Shown here: positions 57,073-64,000 of the stretch, piece by piece
How positions within the stretch are numbered: the first letter of the stretch is position 1
How the letters are laid out: every line of letters starts with the position of its first letter
Source of the DNA: Mesobacillus maritimus
GTDB lineage: Bacteria > Bacillota > Bacilli > Bacillales > Cytobacillaceae
Length of the DNA: 64,000 nucleotides
Assembly: GCF_023715205.1 (NCBI RefSeq)
Contig: NZ_JAMBNR010000003.1
Span: forward strand, 124,001-188,000
Direction: 5' to 3'
Program-made: the position numbers and the translations under genes
The notes under the pieces: model-generated
The model's input: the letters and a program-made list of their open reading frames with translations, nothing else
What the model was told of the DNA's origin: nothing
Database searches by the model: none

Positions 57073-58668
57073 CTAACGCCTTTTAACTGTTAAAGTATCA
57101 ATGAACCCATCGCTTGTTATCGTGAAGATAAAATCAAATTCGCTACCATAGTAGAACAGGGTATTTCCATGTTCCAAATGTGGTCGACCAATTTCATTAA
57201 TCACAGCAGACTTGGAAGAGTCACTCACATTGATTGTAAAGCCATTTACTACATCTTCTACATAGATATACTCCGTAAAATTGAAAACTTCTTCCTCTCC
57301 CTTTGGCAATCCAATCATTGGAATAGCTTCATTTAATGATGGGCTAAAACCAATTAACTCATCGATTTTCTCAGCAATCTCTTCATCAATTAGGACTTCT
57401 TCAATACTAGCTAAGACATTACCACTTACCCATGCTTCGCTTGAATCATCATCCGAAATATTGATCCATTCCGTACCTGAAGCATCTTGTTCTACTTCTG
57501 TTGTCTTATAAGATTGTCCCAGTTTTGTTACACCAACGGCTGAGCTATTAAGGTCTGGATTTGAACGGATATTTGCACTATTAACCGTCACATATCGGAT
57601 ATCAGGAAGAGTTTCTTGTTGAACGGCCGTTTCCACAGGTTCCGTTTCTTTCGTTTCCGTCTCACTAGAAGAAACTGTTGGTTCCACGGTCTTTTTCGTA
57701 CTCGCAAATAGATTGGAGTCCTTAAAATAGGCAAATCCACCGAATGCGAACCCGAGTAACACTAGCGCAATTAGCGACCCTTTGATTATCCCTCTCCAAG
57801 TCCCTTTTTTTTCCCTGCTTGTTCTAGACTTACGTGGTACCGGCTCAAGCTGTTCATCTGTTTGTTTTTCTTGCTCCCTTAATTTGCTACGCTTTTCTAA
57901 TACTATTTTCTTAAAATTCTTCTGGTCTTCCTTCGACATTGCCTTAAATTCTTTGAGAAACTTTTCGTACTGAGGGATAATCTCCTGAATCGTCCCATAT
58001 GCTCGGACTTCACCGGCTTCTAGCCACAGGGCTTTTTGACAGAATTTCTTCACCTGACCAATGCTATGGCTGATAAAGAAGATTGTCTTGCCTTTTGCCT
58101 TAAACTCATTCATTTTATCAAGACACTTATCAGCAAACGTTTGGTCTCCTACAGATAGCGCCTCATCGATTACTAAGATGTCTGGATCAATATTTACAGA
58201 AATGGCAAACCCGAGCCTAGATTTCATACCGCTTGAGTAGGATTTCACCGGTTGATCAATAAATTTCCCGATATCAGCAAAATCAATGATTTCAGGCATT
58301 AATTCGTTGATTTCCTTCTTACTAAAACCAAGCATTAAACATTTTAGCTCAATATTCTCTCTACCAGTTAGATTATTATTTAGCCCTGAGGCAATGGCAA
58401 TCAATGAGGATTGTCCCTTGATTTCAATCTCTCCTGATGTAGGGGGAATGACACCTGTAATTAGATTTGATAGGGTTGACTTTCCTGCACCGTTTACCCC
58501 AATAATCCCAATGACATCGCCTTCCTCTGCAGTAAAACTAACATTCTGCAGAGCGTAGAAGTTCTCTCCAAATTTATCTGGAACTAGAATATCTAACAGC
58601 TTTTCTGAGGATTTGTTGTACATTTTGTACTTTTTCGTTACCTGATTAAAAATTACAGAACTACTCAT
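57073..58668 (-). CDS. tagH: Teichoic acid export ATPase TagH, long form with SH3-like tail
   Basis: The 531 aa have an N-terminal ABC domain: GVNGAGKSTLSNLI near residue 60, YSSGMKSRLGFA near 145 and ILVIDEALSVGDQ near 165. A basic linker, one membrane segment (about 330-352) and an outer SH3-like domain (about 385-450, VNSANIRSNPDLNSSAVG) follow, then a C-terminal part of unknown fold. This is the B. subtilis TagH architecture (527 aa). Start 58668 follows GGAGAGCGAAT. It lies 139 bp past a shorter TagH that is next to tagG, and a terminator separates them. Confidence 0.9.
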   Translation of the reverse strand: MSSSVIFNQVTKKYKMYNKSSEKLLDILVPDKFGENFYALQNVSFTAEEGDVIGIIGVNGAGKSTLSNLITGVIPPTSGEIEIKGQSSLIAIASGLNNNLTGRENIELKCLMLGFSKKEINELMPEIIDFADIGKFIDQPVKSYSSGMKSRLGFAISVNIDPDILVIDEALSVGDQTFADKCLDKMNEFKAKGKTIFFISHSIGQVKKFCQKALWLEAGEVRAYGTIQEIIPQYEKFLKEFKAMSKEDQKNFKKIVLEKRSKLREQEKQTDEQLEPVPRKSRTSREKKGTWRGIIKGSLIALVLLGFAFGGFAYFKDSNLFASTKKTVEPTVSSSETETKETEPVETAVQQETLPDIRYVTVNSANIRSNPDLNSSAVGVTKLGQSYKTTEVEQDASGTEWINISDDDSSEAWVSGNVLASIEEVLIDEEIAEKIDELIGFSPSLNEAIPMIGLPKGEEEVFNFTEYIYVEDVVNGFTINVSDSSKSAVINEIGRPHLEHGNTLFYYGSEFDFIFTITSDGFIDTLTVKRR

Positions 58669-58770
58669 ATTCGCTCTCCATTTACTTATTTGTTTCCATA
58701 CTATATAACTATACCAAAAATCTAGAGGACTTATCGATAAAAAAACAGTTACAATTTCAACCATTTGATT

Positions 58771-58808
58771 AAAAAACCAAAGAGGCTAAATTCGCTGATT
58801 TAGCCTCT
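58771..58808 (-). terminator. Terminator after the short tagH paralogue
   Basis: AGAGGCTAAAT (58781-58791) pairs perfectly with ATTTAGCCTCT (58798-58808). T6 follows on the minus strand. It lies between the two tagH genes. Confidence 0.88.
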
Positions 58809-59623
58809 TACGTAGATGGGATTGCTTGATGTAGTTTTCCACTTTGCTTTTCAATGGCTGCATGCCGGAAACGTTGTTTTTCTTCAATCGACATTGCTTT
58901 ATATTCTTTTAAGAACGCTTCATATTTCGGCATAACATCTTTAATGGATCCATAGTCTTTTACTTCCCCGTACTCCAACCATAGAGCCTTGTCACAAAAT
59001 TTCTTCATTTGTCCTAAAGAATGACTAATAAAGAAGATCGTTTTTCCTCGTTCCTTAAACTCATGCATCTTATCTAAACTTTTCTCTGCAAACGTCTGAT
59101 CTCCAACGGATAATGCTTCATCAATCACAAGGATGTCTGGATCTACCGTAACGGATATCGCAAAACCAAGCCGTGACCTCATTCCACTTGAATAAGATTT
59201 AACTGGTTGATCAATGAATTTTCCAATATCAGCGAACTCTATAATCTCAGGTTCAATTTTTTTAATTTCATCCTTGCTAAAGCCGAGCATCAGACATTTT
59301 AATTCAATGTTTTCACGGCCTGTTAATTCATTATTCAACCCTGCATTGACAGCAATCAAAGCGGTTCTTCCTTTAATTTCAACAGTTCCGGATGTTTGCG
59401 GGATAATCCCGGCAATGATGTTAGACAATGTCGATTTACCCGATCCATTCACACCAACGAAGCCTACAACATCACCTTGTTCCGCTTCAAAATCAACATT
59501 TTGCAGAGCATAGAAGTCTTCACCATAACTTTTCGGCAAAATGATATCAAGTAGCTTTTCCTTTGCGCTATGGTACATTTTATACTTTTTCGTCACGTTT
59601 TTTAAAACAACCGTTTTGGTCAT
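58808..59623 (-). CDS. Teichoic acid export ATPase, short TagH paralogue
   Basis: The 271 aa are an ABC domain alone: GVNGSGKSTLSNII near residue 55, YSSGMRSRLGFA near 143, LVIDEALSVGDQTFAEKSL near 165 and the His switch FFISHSLG near 205. It closely resembles the first 270 aa of the neighbouring long TagH but lacks the membrane and SH3-like tail. It starts 15 bp after tagG, so it is the likely operon partner of that permease. It energises export of undecaprenyl-linked teichoic acid. Confidence 0.9.
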   Translation of the reverse strand: MTKTVVLKNVTKKYKMYHSAKEKLLDIILPKSYGEDFYALQNVDFEAEQGDVVGFVGVNGSGKSTLSNIIAGIIPQTSGTVEIKGRTALIAVNAGLNNELTGRENIELKCLMLGFSKDEIKKIEPEIIEFADIGKFIDQPVKSYSSGMRSRLGFAISVTVDPDILVIDEALSVGDQTFAEKSLDKMHEFKERGKTIFFISHSLGQMKKFCDKALWLEYGEVKDYGSIKDVMPKYEAFLKEYKAMSIEEKQRFRHAAIEKQSGKLHQAIPST

Positions 59624-59638
59624 TCACACCACATCCGA

Positions 59639-60466
59639 TTATAAAAAGTCTACAAAGCGATCACGGAACTTTACATGCAGAACCGAACCAAATATCAACA
59701 GTACTATTGTTATTCCCCAGAAATACAAGGTGTATTCCCATTGCTCAACAGCATACCATGATGTACCAAGGATAGACGCTCGGTAGCCTTCAGCTAGATA
59801 AAAGACAGGATTTAATTTCATAATCGTTTGAATGGTCTCTGGTAAGTGATAAGGCGGCCATAGGAACGGTGATAAGTATATTAATACCCTGACAACAGCC
59901 TGTAATAACATTTGGAAATCTCGAATAATCGTCGAAATAGTAGATGTAATTAACGATAAAGCAACTAAAAAGACAACGGTAGCTGCGATAAAATAAACCA
60001 ATTGTAAATAATAGATACTTATGGGAAAGCCTAGGAATTGAAAAATAATTAGAACCACCGTTAGCAACATTAAATGTTGATAAAGTTTTGCAAAAATGAC
60101 AAATGTCGGTACAACACTCATTGGAAAGCTCATTTTTGAAATCATTTTAATCCGTGAATAAATGGATTTAGATCCTTGTGTAATAGATTGATTAATGAAA
60201 AACCAGACAATGATTCCTGATAACATCCAGGGGAAATACGGAATCATCTCTCCGTTTAGCTCAACATCCGCTCTACCAGCCGATTGGAATATTCCATATC
60301 CAAACACAAACCAGTAGATGGCGATTTGAATCATGGGATTAATAATTTCCCACAGTATACCCAGGTAGGTGTTACTATTTGCACTTTTCATTTCATACGC
60401 AGACAAGCGTCTGACTAAATAAAAACTTTGAATTTGTTCTTTTAAAACGGATATTACTGTGCGCAT
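59639..60466 (-). CDS. tagG: Teichoic acid export permease TagG
   Basis: TagG is the ABC-2-type membrane subunit that, with TagH, flips undecaprenyl-PP-linked wall teichoic acid to the outside. The 275 aa have six membrane segments. Motifs: AYEMKSANSNTYLGILWEII near residue 24 and INPMIQIAIYWFVFGYGI near 44, and LSPFLWPPYHLPETIQ near 198 with LNPVFYLAEGYRASIL near 218. First gene of the tagG-tagH unit. Confidence 0.93.
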   Translation of the reverse strand: MRTVISVLKEQIQSFYLVRRLSAYEMKSANSNTYLGILWEIINPMIQIAIYWFVFGYGIFQSAGRADVELNGEMIPYFPWMLSGIIVWFFINQSITQGSKSIYSRIKMISKMSFPMSVVPTFVIFAKLYQHLMLLTVVLIIFQFLGFPISIYYLQLVYFIAATVVFLVALSLITSTISTIIRDFQMLLQAVVRVLIYLSPFLWPPYHLPETIQTIMKLNPVFYLAEGYRASILGTSWYAVEQWEYTLYFWGITIVLLIFGSVLHVKFRDRFVDFL

Positions 60467-60546
60467 GGGTTAGTCCTTTCTAGTAATAAGTTAAATTGCA
60501 ATTTAAGAGGTCCTTAGACAATGAAAAGTTTCTTAGACAAACACTA

Positions 60547-60555
60547 ATTATAACA
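60547..60555 (-). promoter_or_regulatory. Extended -10 promoter of tagG
   Basis: On the minus strand TGTTATAAT combines a TG extension with a perfect -10 box, about 80 bp before tagG. No clear -35 box is seen at 17 bp. Confidence 0.45.
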
Positions 60556-60695
60556 AATATTGTCCTTTGACAGTTATAGGGGATACCTATAATAAATTAT
60601 TAAATCAAACCTAACATTCAAATTTGAACTAAAATTCTCTTACGTTTTCTATACTTATATTTATTAGCAATCCCTACCCTATTCAAGAGGAAATT

Positions 60696-61673
60696 TTAAA
60701 AAGGGTATTTCCTGATAACCCTCTCCCCTTCTAAATCACTAGATAAAACAATTATAGTAGTTTGAGCGTTAATAATCTGAACCAAAGCTGGGCTAATTTT
60801 CCCTTTGTTCTTAAACATAAATATACCTTCATTTTCATATTCGTAATCTTCTTCATTGATTATTAAAGAAGGATAGGATTTGTTTATCATTTTAGCATAG
60901 CTTTTTCTCTCAAAGTAATAAATATTCTCTAATTGTCCTTGCATATTAATTACACTAATTGCAGGACTACCATTCTTAGATCCGTGTGATAAAATAATTT
61001 TATTTTTATCCATTGTAATACCTTGGGGTTTCTCAAAAAATAACTTCTCCCTATCTGTTTGGACTGTATGCACTAACTTTGGTGTTCCTCCAACAACACT
61101 ATCAAAATTATAAATATAAAAAGTATCTAAATTTGAATTACTTGTAATTATAAATTGTTTATAATAATCAAAGCCAATTTTGTACTGCCCAGATAAATTA
61201 AAACTGCGTTCCACCTTATTACGGGTATAATTATAAATTGAGATACTATCTGCTGGTACTTGCCTTACTAAGAAACATAATTCTCCCTCACTATTTAGAA
61301 ACCATGGTAGACCTTCTGCATATGAATTTGATTTTATTGAAACATGATTTGAGTCTTTTATTAGACCTGTAGTTAAATCCCTTATTTCAATAGTTAAAAC
61401 AGTCCCACCATTAGACTGCCTAGCAATATAAATTTCATTTGCGTTTTGATTAACAGAAGCACCTTGTATCCAAGTATTATTATCCTCACGTACAGGGAAC
61501 TTGAGGATAGCTTTTTGAAAATCTAAAAACCTGTGGTTTTCGTAAGTAAGTACCGATGTGGCTATAGTATCAATTTTTCGTGGTTTCACTTCGCTTTGTT
61601 TTAATGATGTAAGTGTTATACACATCATTAGAATATTAATTAGAGTTAAAGATATAAACACATTACTTTTCAA
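60696..61673 (-). CDS. Secreted beta-propeller-like protein, possibly TagC-like
   Basis: The 325 aa have one N-terminal membrane segment or signal (about 5-23) and then repeated beta strands. WIQGASVNQNANEIYIARQS, SYAEGLPWFLNSEGELCFLV and FFEKPQGITMDKNKIILSHG suggest a six-bladed propeller, and recall the TagC/DinC family of the B. subtilis tag locus. TagC has no known reaction. Start is TTG 61673 after GAGGTGATTCT. The assignment rests on motif memory and on the neighbours, so it is tentative. Confidence 0.55.
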   Translation of the reverse strand: MKSNVFISLTLINILMMCITLTSLKQSEVKPRKIDTIATSVLTYENHRFLDFQKAILKFPVREDNNTWIQGASVNQNANEIYIARQSNGGTVLTIEIRDLTTGLIKDSNHVSIKSNSYAEGLPWFLNSEGELCFLVRQVPADSISIYNYTRNKVERSFNLSGQYKIGFDYYKQFIITSNSNLDTFYIYNFDSVVGGTPKLVHTVQTDREKLFFEKPQGITMDKNKIILSHGSKNGSPAISVINMQGQLENIYYFERKSYAKMINKSYPSLIINEEDYEYENEGIFMFKNKGKISPALVQIINAQTTIIVLSSDLEGERVIRKYPF

Positions 61674-61888
61674 AGAATCACCTCTACAATTGATAGCTAG
61701 GCAAAGGCAAATTAAGCAGTTATTTCATTCACCCTCCTTGTTATTAGTGGACTAATATAAAATCTCGGTTTTTATAGATCCATTAACTTACTTTTATAAG
61801 ATTTGATGTTTGCGTTTTTTTCTGTTTCACTAGTTGTATATGCCTTACAAATATAATAAAGCCCTCATAAAATCTGAAGGTACCTAAA
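61674..61888. other. AT-rich gap upstream of the TagC-like gene
   Basis: No gene is seen. The stretch probably holds the promoter and leader of the TagC-like gene. Confidence 0.4.
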
Positions 61889-61929
61889 AACTAAAAGGAA
61901 ACCAACTGGGTAAATTTTTTGGTTTCCTT
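61889..61929 (-). terminator. Terminator downstream of the GT4 gene region
   Basis: AAGGAAACCAA (61895-61905) pairs perfectly with TTGGTTTCCTT (61919-61929), with a T-rich tail on the minus strand. It lies about 290 bp past the GT4 stop. Confidence 0.75.
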
Positions 61930-61939
61930 GTTAGATTAT

Positions 61940-62160
61940 ATTAAGTATCAGCTTGACCTTTGTGCCTTGCTAAGGCCCACTCAAATTAGAAACTGAAGCC
62001 CAAATCATTAGAGGCACGTGAACGACGTTTAGAGTATTCAATAATAGTATTTAAGCCTTTTTTCATAGTACTTATAAAAGTCCTCAACAGACCCTCCAAT
62101 TAAGTTAGCTATTTATAAAAAAAGTCATTTAGCCTTATTGGGTAATAAGTAAATTATTAA
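61940..62160 (-). pseudogene. Possible degraded reading frame (unidentified)
   Basis: On the minus strand a frame reads MKKGLNTIIEYSKRRSRA and stops after NDLGFSF; past that stop the same frame continues FEWALARHKGQADT to a second stop. A different frame just upstream reads SVEDFYKYYEKR. Together they look like a gene broken by a stop and a frameshift, perhaps a transposase tail. I cannot identify the family. Confidence 0.3.
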
Positions 62161-62221
62161 GGCAAAAAGGAATAAATCAATACCATTTACTAAAAGGAGG
62201 CATATCCCATAAGGATGTTTA

Positions 62222-63745
62222 TCAATTTTTCCTAGCTAAATTAAATAAACTCAACCACTTTTCCTTGTATATATCATTACTAAATCTAGAAATCCCCTGC
62301 CTTGCATTTTCTGATAACTCTTTTCTTAGTTCAGAGTTTTCCATAATATTAATTATGTTCCTCGCTAAACTTTTACGGTCTCCAATATCAACCAAATAAC
62401 CATCTATACCATGCCTTACGATATCCTCAGGTCCATATTTAGTCCTATAAGTAACTATTGGAGTTCCTGCTGCTAAGCTTTCTAATAAAACTAATCCAAA
62501 TCCTTCGTATTTAGATGTTAAAATAGAGCAAGCAGCCTCTTGATACTTTTTAACTGGATTTACAGAGAAGTCCTCCAAAAAAACGTTATTTTGTAATTTC
62601 AAGTCATTAATTAGTTGCTGAAGCTTCCCTTTTAATTCTCCATATCCATAAATAGAATATGTTGCATCTGGTAACTGGTCAACAACAATCCTAAATGCAT
62701 TTATTGCTTCATGAAGTGACTTTTGATGAGCATACCTTGCCATTGTAACTGCATGATGTTGTTTTACTTCACCGTTATATGTACTTACGGGATTCGCAAC
62801 ATGTGAAATAACCTCAAATTTACTCTCATTTCCAAAGTCCTCTACTATATCCTTTTTTTGTTCTTTCGTAAGAACAATAACCTTATCAAACGTTTCTATA
62901 TTATTGAACAAAGGTGAACAGGAAGGATCTACTTTTGAACCTTTCACATGAGGAAATGCAAAATGATTATTATGAAGGATAAAGAATTTTTTCAAATTGT
63001 TTCCTTTTAACTTTGTAAATATATTTACGTGTTCTCGTTTCTCACACATCAGAATCGGGTTGTTAAATTCCGAAACTTTTTTATTAATCCAATAAATGAG
63101 TAAATCGTCCAAACTACCAAACTCTATAGGGGTAGGACTATGCAAATAAAATCGTTCATCTTGTCCTGTGTCAACATTAACAGTTACTGTCATATAGCAT
63201 GTACCATCTTTACTTAAATAACGATCTAATTTGGGCTTATTCTTGTTTTTATCCATATATCTTACTTTCACAAGATTACCAAATTCATCATAAATTTCCT
63301 GTGCTTTTCTCTGCCAGTTTTCACTAAAAAGATCTACTGAGATAATCTTTCCTTTACCATCAAATCTTTTGTACTTTTCATAAAATCCATTCTTGAAATA
63401 TCTAAAGGAGTTCCCCGTTGCATTTTTATCTTTATACTTTACATAGCCATTTTCATTTATGTGTTTTTCGTTTGGTATTATATAGTCCGAGCAATTTGGT
63501 ATATATTTTTTGGGGTCTAAATCTGTAAATAAATTATAGGCCTTAACGTTTCTTTCTAAGCGTCCTCTTTTGTATTGCTCTTCCATTACCTCTTGTAAAT
63601 TCCTATGAAAATTTATCGTTAAAATCGGAACCTGATTTATATATTTTGATAATAAATTCGCCCTTGTAAAAGCAGCACTAGTCAGACCTCCGTTTTGTAT
63701 CCCAACAGATCCTAATAAAAATACAGGAGTTGATATTTCAACCAT
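62222..63745 (-). CDS. Family 4 glycosyltransferase, TagE/TarM-like
   Basis: The 507 aa show a GT-B fold: GSVGIQNGGLTSAAFTRANL near residue 12 (acceptor side), an inserted beta region about 95-225 with repeated YxDKNxNxPxxxRY-like strands, HNNHFAFPHVKG near 258, and the donor site YEGFGLVLLESLAAGTPIVT near 410. The long insert is typical of TagE, TarM and GtfA, which glucosylate teichoic acid or Ser-rich proteins. Start 63745 follows GGAGGTAATT. In this setting alpha-glucosylation of poly(glycerol phosphate) is the best guess. Confidence 0.8.
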   Translation of the reverse strand: MVEISTPVFLLGSVGIQNGGLTSAAFTRANLLSKYINQVPILTINFHRNLQEVMEEQYKRGRLERNVKAYNLFTDLDPKKYIPNCSDYIIPNEKHINENGYVKYKDKNATGNSFRYFKNGFYEKYKRFDGKGKIISVDLFSENWQRKAQEIYDEFGNLVKVRYMDKNKNKPKLDRYLSKDGTCYMTVTVNVDTGQDERFYLHSPTPIEFGSLDDLLIYWINKKVSEFNNPILMCEKREHVNIFTKLKGNNLKKFFILHNNHFAFPHVKGSKVDPSCSPLFNNIETFDKVIVLTKEQKKDIVEDFGNESKFEVISHVANPVSTYNGEVKQHHAVTMARYAHQKSLHEAINAFRIVVDQLPDATYSIYGYGELKGKLQQLINDLKLQNNVFLEDFSVNPVKKYQEAACSILTSKYEGFGLVLLESLAAGTPIVTYRTKYGPEDIVRHGIDGYLVDIGDRKSLARNIINIMENSELRKELSENARQGISRFSNDIYKEKWLSLFNLARKN

Positions 63746-63797
63746 AATTACCTCCATCTATTTATACTTTACACCATTTTTTTGAAAATTAGAAAAA

Positions 63798-63828
63798 AAC
63801 AGACCTTCCTTTAAGGAAGGAATCTGTT
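63798..63828 (-). terminator. Terminator of the partial gene at the right edge
   Basis: AACAGACCTTCCTT pairs with AAGGAAGG-AA-TCTGTT around one base; T-rich on the minus strand. Confidence 0.85.
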
Positions 63829-63871
63829 ATTATAGCTTCAACCCAAAAATATTACCCAAATAAGTGCTAGT

Positions 63872-64000
63872 TTATTCCACCAGATATTGGTAGAACATAT
63901 CCATTGCCTCTTCATTATACTTTTTATAATCAAAAGTCTTATATTTTGTTTTTTGATACATTACTTTTTCCATACCAGAAACGAGCCCCTTAATGCTATT
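63872..64000 (-). CDS. C-terminal end of a gene running off the window
   Basis: The last 42 codons are visible, beginning NSIKGLVSGMEKVMYQ and ending MFYQYLVE before TAA at 63872-63874. The charged helical tail resembles the ends of family 4 glycosyltransferases, and the neighbours suggest envelope work, but the fragment is too short to assign. Confidence 0.6.
   Translation of the reverse strand, partial: NSIKGLVSGMEKVMYQKTKYKTFDYKKYNEEAMDMFYQYLVE

Noticed and set aside
60565-60595. Plus-strand TTGACA and TATAAT near 60570
   Set aside because: The spacing is only about 15 bp and it would read antisense into the TagC-like gene; no plus-strand gene follows.

Overview
This window is chromosomal DNA from a spore-forming, low-GC Gram-positive rod of the Bacillaceae. 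The evidence is an alpha/beta small acid-soluble spore protein gene, a ctpB-type sporulation protease, degS/degU, comFA/comFC, a glycerol-phosphate wall teichoic acid gene set, and gene order closely matching the region of the Bacillus subtilis chromosome that runs from uvrA to the tag genes. I cannot name the species.

Layout. 1-5222: uvrB-uvrA excision repair, transcribed leftward behind a LexA-like box. 5960-16661: mixed housekeeping genes: a frameshifted sensor kinase, csbA, a YitT-family protein, a uroporphyrinogen-III synthase-like protein, a 5-formyl-THF cyclo-ligase-like protein, OsmC, cysteine synthase, a small alarmone synthetase with a VTT-domain membrane protein, three quinone/flavin stress genes with MhqR-like operators, and minJ. 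16966-29109: the conserved division/secretion block ctpB, SASP, holin-like gene, M23 peptidase, ftsX, ftsE, cccB, yvjA, prfB (with its programmed frameshift) and secA. 29841-37816: a DUF1028 gene, hpf, comFC, comFA, degV, degU, degS, yvyE. 38084-64000: cell-envelope region with an LCP ligase, tagO, tagA, tagD, tagB, three further CDP-glycerol transferase domains (one protein carries two), two tagH paralogues with tagG, a TagC-like protein, a TagE/TarM-like glycosyltransferase, a family 2 glycosyltransferase with an acyltransferase, and two large repeat-rich secreted proteins (a glucosaminidase and a C39-like cysteine peptidase).

How it works together. TagO and TagA build the disaccharide linkage unit; TagD supplies CDP-glycerol; TagB and the other glycerophosphotransferases add glycerol phosphate; glycosyltransferases and perhaps the acyltransferase decorate it; TagG/TagH export it; the LCP protein attaches it to peptidoglycan. 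FtsE/FtsX probably drive the neighbouring coiled-coil M23 hydrolase.

The most unusual content is non-coding. Four gene-free stretches hold tandem repeats that share a 52-bp period although their sequences fall into at least three families. A 180-bp structured element occurs twice, about 42 kb apart, with identical spacing but diverged interiors. A 16S rRNA fragment lies upstream of secA. The late flagellar block that sits between hpf and comFC in B. subtilis is absent here, as are swrA and comFB.
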